DNA from: Motiliproteus sp. MSK22-1
GTDB taxonomy: Bacteria > Pseudomonadota > Gammaproteobacteria > Pseudomonadales > Balneatricaceae
Reading direction: 5' to 3'
DNA length: 64,000 nucleotides
NCBI RefSeq assembly: GCF_001968815.1
Contig: NZ_MIEQ01000072.1
Coordinates: 123,691-187,690 of the forward strand
The notes beneath the pieces were generated by a model. It worked only from the letters and a program-made list of their open reading frames with translations. It was not told the origin of the DNA and searched no databases. Made by a program: the position numbers and the translations under genes. Positions 53,114 to 62,323 of the stretch are shown in pieces. Every line of letters begins with the position of its first letter. Within the stretch, counting starts at the first letter, position 1.

Positions 53114-53292
53114 TTCGAGAAACAGCGCTTCTTCTGGTTAGGGTATTGATCAGCCTGCGATGACTGGGGGAATGATTGATCCAAATTTCAACTCTCCGTC
53201 ACTTCCTGACCAGACTGAAACACTTCGGCAGCGGCTATCATCAGGAGATCTTGAAACACTGATGTACTTGGGATCTTTAATTAGCGATCTTC
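53114..53292 (+). pseudogene. Collapsed duplicate of the MocR regulator gene
   Basis: Bases 53114-53265 match 49336-49505 of the MocR gene at about 85-90% by eye, with one 12-base deletion near 53228. The sequence then jumps to a copy of the MocR 3' end: GGGATCTTTAATTAGC here against GAGATCTTTAATCAGC at 50467-50482. The 5' third and most of the aminotransferase-like domain are missing, so it is a dead remnant with a large internal deletion. Its last bases overlap the marR stop region. Confidence 0.8.
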
Positions 53293-53733
53293 AGAGAAAA
53301 TTTTACTCAGAAGATTGATCAGAACGGCTCGTTCCTGGTCGGTCAACTGTGCAGCCAATCGATCTTCGTGGGCCTCTATCTGAGGTATTAGCTGCGCTAA
53401 CAGAGATTTTCCTTCATCGGTCAGCACCAGTGAGTTGGTACGTCGATCCCCTGCAACAGGTTTGCGTTCTACCAAATTCTTTCGCTCCAGTTTGTCGATA
53501 GCCGAAACCACTGTTGAACGGTCAAGGCGTACCGCACGAGCCAGTTCCGCCTGTTTCAGTCCGGGGTTTGCTTCGATAACCATTAAAGCAGCGAATAAAC
53601 TGGGTGTGATCTGGCTATCACCGACAGACTCTGCAAAATCACGAAATACAGCAACTTGCGTTAATCGCAGCTGATATCCGATTAGTTGGGGCAGGATGCC
53701 ATAGTCAATTTTTTTGCTGGCCGCATTTTTCAT
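53281..53733 (-). CDS. MarR-family regulator
   Basis: A 150-residue MarR regulator. The winged helix-turn-helix (FAALMVIEANPGLKQAELARAVRLDRSTVVSAIDKLERKNLVERKPVAGDRRTNSLVLTDEG, about 43-104) includes the wing GDRRTNSLVLT. Start ATG 53733 has no strong ribosome site. Position just downstream of the pad-like operon suggests regulation of aromatic acid genes, but IclR genes at the other end are alternative controllers. Confidence 0.85.
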   Translation of the reverse strand: MKNAASKKIDYGILPQLIGYQLRLTQVAVFRDFAESVGDSQITPSLFAALMVIEANPGLKQAELARAVRLDRSTVVSAIDKLERKNLVERKPVAGDRRTNSLVLTDEGKSLLAQLIPQIEAHEDRLAAQLTDQERAVLINLLSKIFSEDR

Positions 53734-54078
53734 AGATGGTGGAAAAGCTATAGATTGAAGTCAAACTATTGTAGTTAAAATTGATACTAACTGAAATGTT
53801 TGATGCTAAGTATTCCATACCAAAGACAATCGAGATGGAAAATCTGGAGACCTCTCTTTTTCGCTGAATAAAGATCAGTATTTTTCGACCATCAATCTAT
53901 CTCGATGAGAGCCGGGAATCATTTGGTATCGGGTGTCAATGAGCTTGATTGGCAGAGCTGGCAGTGGTTTCTGAGTAAGACGTCAGTAAAACGAACAGCA
54001 GAGTATCACCGGTAATAACTCTGCTGTTTATTCGATAGACTGACGAAAACCGGTCTCGACAGATTTTTTAATTAAAGA
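53734..54078. other. Intergenic region between marR and the pad-like operon end
   Basis: 345 bases with no gene seen. A weak inverted repeat (AGTTA / TAACT) around 53773-53792 could be a MarR operator. The operon terminator is at 53994-54028. Confidence 0.4.
53994..54028 (-). terminator. Terminator of the pad-like operon
   Basis: Inverted repeat AACAGCAGAGTAT / ATAACTCTGCTGTT (53994-54006 and 54015-54028) with one bulge. On the minus strand it is followed by CGTTTTAC. It lies 51 bases after the ligase stop. Confidence 0.75.
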
Positions 54079-55413
54079 TCAGCGTAGATCTTTGACTCGA
54101 ACGGCTTTCCCTTCTGAACGTGGAATCTCACCGGGAGCCTTAATACTTACTTTGCAGCTGATTCCCACCATTGATTTGATATGGTGGGTCACTTCCGCAG
54201 CTATGGCCGGGTATTGCTCGGGACGGGCGTTGGGGTTTGCTTCCACCTCCGCATCCAATGTGTCCATGTTGCCATCGCGACGAATCACCAGCTGGTAGTG
54301 TGGGGCGATGTTCGGGAAGCCCACTAACACCGATTCTATTTGAGACGGATAGACGTTAACACCACGGATAATCATCATGTCGTCATTACGTCCCGTCACT
54401 CGAAGAATGCGAACGTGGGTACGACCACAGCTGCAAGGTTCTGTGCTGAGGCGTGTGATATCCCTTGTGCGGTAGCGGATCATGGGCAACGCTTCTTTAG
54501 TGAGTGTCGTGATAACCAACTCACCTGTTTCACCCATGGGGAGCGGTTGTTCTGTTTCGGGATCGATGATTTCAAATAGAAAGTGGTCTTCCCAGCCGTG
54601 CAGACCCGCTTGTTCCTCGACACATTCAATAGCAACACCGGGGCCCATTATTTCCGATAAGCCATAGATATCAACAGCTTTGATATCCAGTCGTTGTTCC
54701 AATTCTGCACGCATGGCGTCACTCCAGGGTTCTGCACCGAAGATACCGATGCGAAGAGGGCCTGAACGCAGGTCGATATCCTGCTGCTCGGCATGATCAG
54801 CCAGATTCAGCGCAAAGGACGGGGTGGCACAGAGCACATTGGCACCGAAATCCCTGAGTACGACGTTTTGTTTTTCAGTGTTACCACCGGACATGGGAGT
54901 GACGGTGCAGCCTAACTTCTCTGCGCCATAGTGGGCTCCTAAGCCGCCGGTAAACAGGCCATAGCCATAAGCGTTATGCAACATGTCTCCGGGAACGCCA
55001 CCGGCGCAGGCAATGGAACGGGCCATTAACTGTGCCCAACGATCAATGTCTCCCCTGGTATAGCCCACTACAGTGGGTTTGCCAGTGGTCCCGCTGGATG
55101 CATGGACTCGGGTAACCTGATCTCTGGGCACGGCAAACATCCCGAAAGGATAGTTATCTCTCAGGTCTGTCTTCACGGTAAAGGGGAACTTTGCCAGATC
55201 CTCCAGGGAATGGAGTTCCTCCGGGTTGACGCCGGTATCATCAAAGCTCTGCTTGAAATGAGGGACATTACTGTAAGCGTGATGCAGCGTTTTCTTAAGC
55301 CTGTCCAGCTGAAGTTCTGCCAGCTGCTCTCTGGGCAGGGTTTCAATTTCCGGTTGATACATGTAGCCGTCACTGGTGAAAGCGGGGGCAGTCACACTGT
55401 TGCCGATACTCAT
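54079..55413 (-). CDS. padJ: Phenylacetate-CoA ligase-type aryl acid CoA ligase (PaaK/PadJ)
   Basis: A 444-residue AMP-forming ligase of the PaaK family. It has the phosphate-binding loop HASSGTTGKPTVVGY (about 89-103), VDIYGLSEIMGPGVA, YRTRDITRLS, and the C-terminal RVTGRNDDMMIIRGVNVYPSQIESVL with the hinge and lysine-equivalent region. It converts phenylacetate, or a related aryl acid, to its CoA ester. ATG with GAGAGG upstream. The last gene of a set ordered like padE-F-G-H-I-J in Aromatoleum/Azoarcus, hence the symbol; substrate is inferred. Confidence 0.85.
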   Translation of the reverse strand: MSIGNSVTAPAFTSDGYMYQPEIETLPREQLAELQLDRLKKTLHHAYSNVPHFKQSFDDTGVNPEELHSLEDLAKFPFTVKTDLRDNYPFGMFAVPRDQVTRVHASSGTTGKPTVVGYTRGDIDRWAQLMARSIACAGGVPGDMLHNAYGYGLFTGGLGAHYGAEKLGCTVTPMSGGNTEKQNVVLRDFGANVLCATPSFALNLADHAEQQDIDLRSGPLRIGIFGAEPWSDAMRAELEQRLDIKAVDIYGLSEIMGPGVAIECVEEQAGLHGWEDHFLFEIIDPETEQPLPMGETGELVITTLTKEALPMIRYRTRDITRLSTEPCSCGRTHVRILRVTGRNDDMMIIRGVNVYPSQIESVLVGFPNIAPHYQLVIRRDGNMDTLDAEVEANPNARPEQYPAIAAEVTHHIKSMVGISCKVSIKAPGEIPRSEGKAVRVKDLR

Positions 55414-55580
55414 TTGGGGTCGCCTCTCTGTTATTTTTGTTCATAGTGCGATTGAGTTGCTAAGATCGTACAGAAGCCATTGGTCTGGCTAAACGCGTAT
55501 TGTCAGAGACCTGTTTGTATATATCGTCTTATTATTAATATCCTTCCTGGGCCATGTTTAAACGATAGTTATGTCGGCTT

Positions 55581-56942
55581 CTATGAAACTTCAGTCAGTT
55601 GCTCAAACGCTTTCAGGCTCCTGACCTGATCGTTAACTCTTCGCTGTAAGTGTTCAACCTGGGCTTCGCTAAGGTGGCGATATTTACCAATTTGCTTCAG
55701 GTATTCCGCCATCTTGATTGGATTATCTGTACTGCGAGTGAAGCGCAGTCCCTGCTCTGGGGTAAAGTCCCAAAGTGTGACGAAATTACTTTCGACCTGT
55801 TTGCGACAGACTTCAATGGTGTCTGCTGCCGGGAAGCGCCAACCGGTCGGGCAGGGGGCATAAACGTGAAGATAGGCAAAGCCGTGTTTGGAAGCAGCGA
55901 TCGCCTTATCCAGTTTTTCATAATAGTCATCCATGAACGCCAGCGATGCCGTAGCCACGTACTCGCAGTTATGCATCATCATGATTTTAGCCATGTTCTT
56001 GGCATCGGTGCGTTTCCCTTGCATTTCTTTACCCACTGGAGTGGTGGATGTCCAGGAACCTGCTGGAGTACTGCCAGAACTTTGCATACCGGTATTCATG
56101 TAGCCTTCGTTATCAACACACATAAATAACTGCTGTTCATTACGTTCTGCTGCACCGGAGAGGGACTGAAAGCCCACATCACCAACACCACCATCTCCCG
56201 CCAGAGCGAGCATGGTGACATCGCGTCCGACCCGGTTGTATTGCTTTTTGATACCGGCCAGCATAGAGGCTGTGTTTGTCAGTAGCGGGTGAAAAACGGG
56301 TACTTTTGTCCCCGTCTTACCGTTATATCCCACCGTTCCCATACCTGGAATACAGCCTGGTGGGGTTGCGACAACGACATTAGTGCCTACATTTCGAAGT
56401 GTGTGGCGAATTAACAGTTCTGAATTGCAGCCCTGGCAGGCAGAAAGGCCTGGTACAAATAAATCGTCTTTATCGCTGATGCGGTTATAGATGCTACCGG
56501 AAGTATTGTATTCCAGCGCACCCTTAGGGCAGACTTTTACGCAGGCGGGATTACCATCACAGCTATCACACTTGGTTACATGGCCAATTTCTGCATTGTA
56601 GGTAATACCGCCAAAGGCACAGCCAACGGTGCAGAGCAGGCAATTGACACACTTATCGGCATGCCAATCAATAGTTCCTGTGGTTGCGTTTTTAGTCAGA
56701 GCAGCTGCCGGACAGTTTGATACACATTTGGGGTCACCACATTGACGGCACATGGCCAGTTCAATCGCGCCGCTATCCGATGCCTGCGGGTCTCCAGACG
56801 GCTGATCGGTGGTTAGAATCTGAATGCGAGAATGAACAATATCATCCGATCCTGCTTTGGCCTGGGCGCAGGCCAGCATGCAGTCTCCGCACCCGTCGCA
56901 CTTATCCTGATTAAAGGTGATTGTGTTATAACCTATACCCAC
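55581..56942 (-). CDS. padI: Phenylglyoxylate:acceptor oxidoreductase, TPP/ferredoxin subunit (PadI-like)
   Basis: A 453-residue subunit with two parts. The N-terminal 150 residues carry several Fe-S cysteine motifs (CDGCGDCMLAC, CRQCGDPKCVSNCP, CVNCLLCTVGC, CDSCDGNPACVKVCP). The C-terminal part is a thiamine pyrophosphate domain of 2-oxoacid:ferredoxin oxidoreductases (LSACQGCNSELLIRHTL, GDGGVGDVGFQSLSGA and the cofactor loop VDNEGYMNTGMQSS). GTG start with AAGGAG eight bases upstream. Catalyses oxidative decarboxylation of a 2-oxo acid to its acyl-CoA together with the other subunits. Confidence 0.85.
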   Translation of the reverse strand: MGIGYNTITFNQDKCDGCGDCMLACAQAKAGSDDIVHSRIQILTTDQPSGDPQASDSGAIELAMCRQCGDPKCVSNCPAAALTKNATTGTIDWHADKCVNCLLCTVGCAFGGITYNAEIGHVTKCDSCDGNPACVKVCPKGALEYNTSGSIYNRISDKDDLFVPGLSACQGCNSELLIRHTLRNVGTNVVVATPPGCIPGMGTVGYNGKTGTKVPVFHPLLTNTASMLAGIKKQYNRVGRDVTMLALAGDGGVGDVGFQSLSGAAERNEQQLFMCVDNEGYMNTGMQSSGSTPAGSWTSTTPVGKEMQGKRTDAKNMAKIMMMHNCEYVATASLAFMDDYYEKLDKAIAASKHGFAYLHVYAPCPTGWRFPAADTIEVCRKQVESNFVTLWDFTPEQGLRFTRSTDNPIKMAEYLKQIGKYRHLSEAQVEHLQRRVNDQVRSLKAFEQLTEVS

Positions 56943-57061
56943 TTTACTTTCTCCTTCAGTGGCGGCTGTGGCAGATAATGAGTGCTTTCATTGTTAACGG
57001 AGTACTTTTATAGTCAGCGTTCAGGTTCGGTCAGCTCTTAAGTACTCATTGGCTACAGCAA

Positions 57062-58357
57062 TTAACGCCAAGTGCCAGACATCAGCCGGCGACCGGTTTC
57101 AAGTGGCTGGGCCACAAATTCTTTTTTAACGGCTCCAAGATCAATGCGGCGCAAAATCAGTTGCCACATGATGCCGGGGTCAAGAGCAGCATTGATCCCG
57201 GAAATACCCTGCAGTCGGTTGTCTTTAAAAATGATTTTCTGGAAGTAGCCTTTATCGCTATCAACAGTCAGCTCTATCTCCAGCTTGTCTGTCGGCTCGC
57301 CATTCAAGGGGCCGGATGATGAATCGCTTGTCCCGACCGAGATCGCTTGCTGGCCATAAAAGGTATAGGTGTTGATTGGCACACCACCACTGTAGTTTTT
57401 CAGGCTGGGGTCATCGGACATAGCCATTCCAGCAATTCGTCCCTGCTCTACTGCATCGGGTAAAATTCCGGTAGTGACTTTAGTATCGCTGTAAAAGTCT
57501 TTGGCCTGGGCTACATCTCCAGCGGCCCATATATTTTTCTGATTGGTACTCATATGATTGTCGACCAGTATTCCCTGGTCGGTTTGCAGATGACTTCCGG
57601 AGCAGTAGTCGAAAATGGGACGGACCCCGGTGCTCACCAACAGCAGGTCGGCATCCAAGGTCTCTCCACTGTCCAGTTCAACACGACAACCTGTGTTTTG
57701 CTGATCGCTACTTTGTGGAGAAATACTGACCGCTTTATGCCCCATTTTCATGTTAATGCCATGCTGATCGAAAGCTGATTGGATCATCTGCGCAGCCTGA
57801 GGATCAAAATAGCCGGGTAACACCTGAGTCTGCATCTCAATAATGGTCACTTCCAGACCCGCTTCCGCCAGGTTTTCAGCCCCGTGCATACCGACCAGTC
57901 CTGCGCCAAGCACAATCGCTTTCTTTGCTTTTTGGGAGGCATCCCGCAAAGCAACCGCATCTTCGAGTGTTCGTAATACCAGATGCTTGACCTTATCCAG
58001 ACCGGGGATGGGAGGAATAATCGGGCTTGCTCCCGTGGCCAGCAGCAATTTTTCGTACTGCCAGCGATCACCGTTGTCCAGTACAGCAGTGTTGCAATCC
58101 GGTTCTATACTGCTCAAGCTGCGATTGGTTACAAACTCAACAGCATGCTGTTCGAAATAGCTCTGATCTCTTAGTGCGACATTGTCTGCTTTTGAGCGCC
58201 CAGAGACCACATAGGGCAGCACAGTGGGTGAGTAAGGTAAGTGGGAGTCTCGGGTGATCATAGTGAGACTGCCCTCTGTATCCTGCATGCGAATCGCACT
58301 GACCGCTTCCAGAGCGGCGTGAGAGCTGCCGATGATCAAGTATTTACAGTGTGGCAT
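57062..58357 (-). CDS. padH: FAD/NAD(P)H-dependent subunit of phenylglyoxylate oxidoreductase (PadH-like)
   Basis: A 431-residue pyridine nucleotide-disulfide oxidoreductase. The FAD motif is KYLIIGSSHAALEAVSAIRM, followed by LLLATGASPIIPPIPG. The NAD motif is AIVLGAGLVGMHGAENLAEAGLEVTIIE, and NIWAAGDVAQAKDF is the second FAD contact. It should pass electrons from the ferredoxin domains to NAD. ATG with GGGGATAG upstream, 15 bases after the alpha subunit gene. Confidence 0.85.
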   Translation of the reverse strand: MPHCKYLIIGSSHAALEAVSAIRMQDTEGSLTMITRDSHLPYSPTVLPYVVSGRSKADNVALRDQSYFEQHAVEFVTNRSLSSIEPDCNTAVLDNGDRWQYEKLLLATGASPIIPPIPGLDKVKHLVLRTLEDAVALRDASQKAKKAIVLGAGLVGMHGAENLAEAGLEVTIIEMQTQVLPGYFDPQAAQMIQSAFDQHGINMKMGHKAVSISPQSSDQQNTGCRVELDSGETLDADLLLVSTGVRPIFDYCSGSHLQTDQGILVDNHMSTNQKNIWAAGDVAQAKDFYSDTKVTTGILPDAVEQGRIAGMAMSDDPSLKNYSGGVPINTYTFYGQQAISVGTSDSSSGPLNGEPTDKLEIELTVDSDKGYFQKIIFKDNRLQGISGINAALDPGIMWQLILRRIDLGAVKKEFVAQPLETGRRLMSGTWR

Positions 58358-58372
58358 GTTCTATCCCCGAAA

Positions 58373-59623
58373 TTAGTCGTTACGGTTGATCCAGACAGGT
58401 TCATCGTAGCTATGTCCCTTGAGAAGCTTTGCGGTATCTTCTATGACTTCGCTAAAGTGCTCGACAGTAATGTCTGCTCCGGCCAGGCCGCCGATAAAGC
58501 TTGCCGATGGCATAAAGCGCTGTAGTTTTTGAGCGGCTGCTATGGTTTCCTGATACAGAGGCCCGCAGTTCCAGCCAAAATTGACCGAGCGGTCTACAAC
58601 TCCTATCGCTTTGACTTTATTCAGCGCACGGTTGATAGCAGCGACCGGGAAGGGGCGGAAGGTTTTTACCTTAATAAGCCCTACAGCTTCGCCACGATCA
58701 CGAGCCTCATCTACTGCATCCTTGGCTGCCCCCGTCATACTGCCAATAGTCACTATGGCATAGTCGGCATCTGCTAATCGGTACTCTTCTACCAGCGGTG
58801 AGTAATGTCGACCGATACGATCGCCCCAGTCCTTATGGGTTTCTTCTATAACGCGCAAGGCATTCTGCATGGCATCAGTCTGTCCTTTACGATAGTTAAC
58901 GAACATTTTCGGTCCAGGGCCACCGGCTCCGCCGGTAAGCGGGTCTATTGCCATGGGACGTTCGGGGTCCAGGGCTGCATGCCAGTTAACGTTCTTTTCA
59001 CCCAGGAAGGCGTCCACCAGCGGTGCTGCAGGTAAGCTGATACCGGTAACGCCATAGGAAAGATAATTGCCGTCACTGTTGACGTTTACCGGTAACATCA
59101 CATCAGGATGTTCTCCGATGCGATATGCCATGACCGTTGTGTCCAATACTTCCTGAACGGTCTCACAGTACATCTGAATCCAACCTGCTTCTTTGACCAG
59201 CATGGCATCCTGGTGGCCACCCCAGACACATTGAGGTGTCAGGGTATCCCGGGTTACCAAGCTGGCAACGATGGGGAGTCGCAGACCGGGGGTACGAATG
59301 TAAGGTTCAAACATAAACGCCAAACCCGGGCCACAGGTTGCGGTGTAAGTCCGAGCACCGGCGAGGGCTGCACCTTGTAAGGCTGAGAGTACACTGTGCT
59401 CTCCTTCGACATTCATCAGTTCAGCATCGATTATGCCTTCGGCAACAAACTGAGATACGTACTCGACTAATGAGGACTGAGGAGTGATAGGATATACCGC
59501 GATAACATCGGGTCGGGATAGTGCAACACCCCAAGCGGCGGCTTCATTACCATCACAGACAAGAGTCTTGGATTGGCAGGCGGATTCCAGGGTCGAATCG
59601 ATAGTTTTCTCAATCGCAGTCAT
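58373..59623 (-). CDS. padG: 2-oxoacid oxidoreductase alpha subunit (PadG-like)
   Basis: A 416-residue pyruvate:ferredoxin oxidoreductase-type alpha subunit. It contains GNEAAAWGVALSRPDVIAVYPITPQSSLVEYV (pyrimidine domain), CGPGLAFMFEPYIRTPGLRLPIVASLVTRD, the CVWGGHQDAML segment and IVTIGSMTGAAKDAVDEARDRG (domain II). ATG preceded by GGGAGATAATCAA. Forms the substrate pocket with the TPP subunit. Confidence 0.87.
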   Translation of the reverse strand: MTAIEKTIDSTLESACQSKTLVCDGNEAAAWGVALSRPDVIAVYPITPQSSLVEYVSQFVAEGIIDAELMNVEGEHSVLSALQGAALAGARTYTATCGPGLAFMFEPYIRTPGLRLPIVASLVTRDTLTPQCVWGGHQDAMLVKEAGWIQMYCETVQEVLDTTVMAYRIGEHPDVMLPVNVNSDGNYLSYGVTGISLPAAPLVDAFLGEKNVNWHAALDPERPMAIDPLTGGAGGPGPKMFVNYRKGQTDAMQNALRVIEETHKDWGDRIGRHYSPLVEEYRLADADYAIVTIGSMTGAAKDAVDEARDRGEAVGLIKVKTFRPFPVAAINRALNKVKAIGVVDRSVNFGWNCGPLYQETIAAAQKLQRFMPSASFIGGLAGADITVEHFSEVIEDTAKLLKGHSYDEPVWINRND

Positions 59624-59627
59624 TTGA

Positions 59628-59966
59628 TTATCTCCCTACCTCTTCGATCATGCTGATAGCCCCGTGGGGGCACTCATGGGCGCAGATACCGCAGCCCTTG
59701 CAGGTTTCCAGGTTGATATCAAACCAGGCAGGTTTTTCGACGATGCACTGTACCGGGCAGTAGATCCAGCAGGTGGCGCATTTAACACATTTTTCACGGT
59801 CAACCACTGGTCGTTCTGCTCTCCAGTCTCCCGGTAGCATCTGGGTACAGTCACTGGCAACCGGACAAAGGTTATCGGGAACGGTCTCCGGGTATACCGA
59901 TTGATAGGGAATCAGGTTTGGAGCTTGAACCGTTGATGATCCGTTCTTTGGCGTTGAACGAGACAT
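59628..59966 (-). CDS. padF: Ferredoxin-like delta subunit (PadF-like)
   Basis: A 112-residue subunit with two [4Fe-4S] motifs: CVKCATCWIYCPVQC and CKGCGICAHECPHGA. An N-terminal extension of about 50 residues precedes them. The start overlaps the stop of the preceding gamma gene by one base (TAATG), and the alpha subunit gene starts four bases after its stop. Electron transfer within the complex. Confidence 0.87.
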   Translation of the reverse strand: MSRSTPKNGSSTVQAPNLIPYQSVYPETVPDNLCPVASDCTQMLPGDWRAERPVVDREKCVKCATCWIYCPVQCIVEKPAWFDINLETCKGCGICAHECPHGAISMIEEVGR

Positions 59967-60583
59967 TAGTGTTCCTCCTGAGCCGATTGCTGTTCCTGCC
60001 CTTGATTTTGACTCTGACCCAAAGGGGGTTGTAGCTGATAGACCTGGGTTTCCTCATAGCCTCGTTCGATGGCAAGCATATTCTGATGAAGGCCCGCATC
60101 ACGGAAGTTTGCCGTCTCCAGCCCTTTTTTCAGCGATTCCAGCGAAACGGCCCCGGTTGTTTTTGCGAATGCTCCCAACATAATGGTGTTGGTGATTGGA
60201 CGTCGGAATACTTCCATGGCGATACTGACAGCATCGCAGAGCCCCAGAGTACTGATACTGTCCGGTATCTTCAGTGATTCTTTAGACTCTTTGCTGGTGT
60301 GGATCCAGGTTCCTCCTGACTGAACACCTTCAAAGACATTGACCGCGTTGATTACAGAAGGATCGATACTGATCACTGAATTAGGAGTATAGATGTTATT
60401 AATACGACGAATTTCCTTTTCGTCGAAGCGCATGAATGCAGCTACGGGGGCTCCACGCCGCTCGAAGCCAAAAGCGGGAATGGCAGTAACAAATTTGCCT
60501 TCCTCTACCAGTGCTTTGGCCAGAATCTTGGAAGCCAGTACGGCTCCCTGTCCGCCGCGGCCGTGAATTCGAAGTTCATGCAT
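59966..60583 (-). CDS. padE: 2-oxoacid oxidoreductase gamma subunit (PadE-like)
   Basis: A 205-residue gamma subunit. It starts MHELRIHGRGGQGAVLASKILAKAL, the family hallmark G-R-G-G-Q-G, which is why I chose ATG 60583 over one 54 bases upstream. AFGFERRGAPVAAFMRFDEKEI and NTIMLGAFAKTTGAVSLESL follow. A glutamine-rich tail (PPLGQSQNQGQEQQSAQEEH) is unusual. First of the six pad-like genes after the FlK-like thioesterase. Confidence 0.87.
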   Translation of the reverse strand: MHELRIHGRGGQGAVLASKILAKALVEEGKFVTAIPAFGFERRGAPVAAFMRFDEKEIRRINNIYTPNSVISIDPSVINAVNVFEGVQSGGTWIHTSKESKESLKIPDSISTLGLCDAVSIAMEVFRRPITNTIMLGAFAKTTGAVSLESLKKGLETANFRDAGLHQNMLAIERGYEETQVYQLQPPLGQSQNQGQEQQSAQEEH

Positions 60584-60740
60584 AGCCTGGTTATCCTTTA
60601 TTCCTGTGGCTGCCGCTGGCAGCCTCAACAACGCCATTTTTAATACGGTTTATTGGCGATGATTTGAATTTTGGAGAGTGAAGTTGTTAGCAGCAATCCC
60701 ATTACTTTTACGATTCTATTACCTGGTTCATTCCATCAGG

Positions 60741-61148
60741 TTAAAGAGTATTGAACTTGCTCAGCTTTGCTTTTAAACGCTCTGCTGTCTGGGCTACATC
60801 AACGACGAAGCGACTGTGTTTGCCAAATGCCACTTTTTCCAAGGCATCGGTCACAACCACATCAAAGCTGACTGCGCGACCTTTTGCTTCTGCCACTGTG
60901 ACTTTTATATCAACCCACATTCCTTCCAGAGTCGCACCAATGTGATCCAGTTCGACCCGGGTGCCTACAGAATCTTCTCCTTTATCAGAGTATTCCAGCA
61001 GCAGGTCTCGACAGGCCATTTCAATATCGTAAAGCAGGTTTGGAGTTGAGTAGACACGTCCTTCGTCACCCATAAATTCAATAGTGCGATTGCGGTCGAC
61101 ATTAACCCGGCAAGTGGAAGTGATGCCGGTGGTGAGGTTATCTTTCAC
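60741..61148 (-). CDS. FlK-like hotdog thioesterase
   Basis: A 135-residue protein of the fluoroacetyl-CoA thioesterase-like (FlK) family. Triad-like residues are visible: T in VYSTPNLLYDIEMA, E in the same helix, and H in VELDHIGATLEG. GTG start with GAGGGA upstream. It is the first gene of the operon and likely hydrolyses a stalled or toxic acyl-CoA of the pathway. Divergent from two IclR genes. Confidence 0.75.
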   Translation of the reverse strand: MKDNLTTGITSTCRVNVDRNRTIEFMGDEGRVYSTPNLLYDIEMACRDLLLEYSDKGEDSVGTRVELDHIGATLEGMWVDIKVTVAEAKGRAVSFDVVVTDALEKVAFGKHSRFVVDVAQTAERLKAKLSKFNTL

Positions 61149-61478
61149 AGTGTTTCCCTCTTTAGTTGTTGTTGGGTGTTGCTGTGTATGTTTCTTAGCC
61201 TGGCTTCGTTGAGCTGCCGGTCTATTCAGTATTGTTCTTCCAGGTCACAAATAGCGCAGATAAATCCAGAATTGTGAACTATAGTGCGTATTTTTCGCTT
61301 GCTCATATTCTGTTTGTGTGTTTTATAGTGCAACATCTCTTCTGAAGGTTGCAATGCAAAGAGGGAATTTCTATTCCACCTAGTGGAATCGTCTGCTAGA
61401 TTGAAAGGTAGTGGTTTTCTGCCGTGTCGGCTTCATTAGATTTCTGTAGTTCCGAAAACTCTTTTAGGTTCTTTAACG
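61149..61478. other. Divergent regulatory region of the pad-like operon and the IclR genes
   Basis: 330 bases with no gene. Contains two TATAGTGC motifs (61280-61287 and 61324-61331, 44 bp apart) and the palindrome at 61373-61389. Confidence 0.6.
61373..61389. promoter_or_regulatory. Palindromic IclR-type operator candidate
   Basis: Inverted repeat ATTCCAC-CTA-GTGGAAT between the divergent thioesterase and IclR genes. A similar element (ATTCCGT-AGG-GTGGAAC) is at 63271-63287 before the binding protein gene. Confidence 0.65.
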
Positions 61479-62261
61479 ATGGAAAATGTAATTAGGGCGC
61501 TGGCTAGAGGTCTTCAGGTTATTGAGTACCTGCAGACGCAGTCACCGGCTTCCCTGGCCGAGCTTCATAAGGGCACCACCTTGCCCAAGGTGACTCTATT
61601 AAGAATTCTTCATACCCTGCAGGAGGAGGGCTGGGTTTATCGTGGCATTGGCGATGAACGTTACCGACTCTCCTATCACCTTCATCATCTTGGCGATAAT
61701 CTGATGGCTGCTGATGCGCTGGCTGAAGCGGCTGGCCCCATTCTGGACAGTTTACAAACTGATGTGCTCTGGCCGTCTGATGTGGCTGTGCGTAAGGGAT
61801 TACGAATGGAGATCGTTGAAACCACTCGTAAGAAACAAGCAATCGTTATTAATCGGGAGGCGATTGGCGTCGAGCCGGAAATCCTGAGATCCGCTGTAGG
61901 GCATGCTTACTTTGCTTTTTGTTCGGATACCGAGCGTGAGGAGATTTTGGAGCGTCTTGTACAGTTTGGTGGTGAGCAGGGACGACTGGCAAAAGACAAG
62001 GCTTGGATTGCTAAGGTGCACCGGGAGGTTCTGGAGCGAGGATATGGCCAGCGGGATGCCCACTCATGGCCGACTCCGGCAGGTGCTCTTTGTGGAATTG
62101 CTGTACCGGTGTTTGTTGAGGGGCGGGTGAAAGCCTGTATCAATATTGTCTGGCCCGATGGAGCCGTTGCTTCGGAACAGATAGAAACCATGCTCTACCC
62201 TCGGCTGAAAAAAGCCGCAGAACAATTGTCTGCCGTCGTTGAAGAAAGCTACTTTACCTGA
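61479..62261 (+). CDS. IclR-family regulator, first of a tandem pair
   Basis: A 260-residue regulator. The helix-turn-helix is at about 5-65 (ALARGLQVIEYLQTQSPASLAELHKGTTLPKVTLLRILHTL), followed by the IclR effector domain with LRSAVGHAYFAFCSDTEREEILERL and ALCGIAVPVFVEGRVKACINIVWP. ATG with AGG upstream. Around 60-65% identical by eye to the next gene, so a tandem duplication. Divergent from the pad-like operon. Confidence 0.87.
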   Translation: MENVIRALARGLQVIEYLQTQSPASLAELHKGTTLPKVTLLRILHTLQEEGWVYRGIGDERYRLSYHLHHLGDNLMAADALAEAAGPILDSLQTDVLWPSDVAVRKGLRMEIVETTRKKQAIVINREAIGVEPEILRSAVGHAYFAFCSDTEREEILERLVQFGGEQGRLAKDKAWIAKVHREVLERGYGQRDAHSWPTPAGALCGIAVPVFVEGRVKACINIVWPDGAVASEQIETMLYPRLKKAAEQLSAVVEESYFT

Positions 62262-62323
62262 ATGTGCTGAAGAGCCTGTACGGCCAGCAAAATGGGAAAT
62301 CTGAGGGGGCGGTTAGGCAGATT

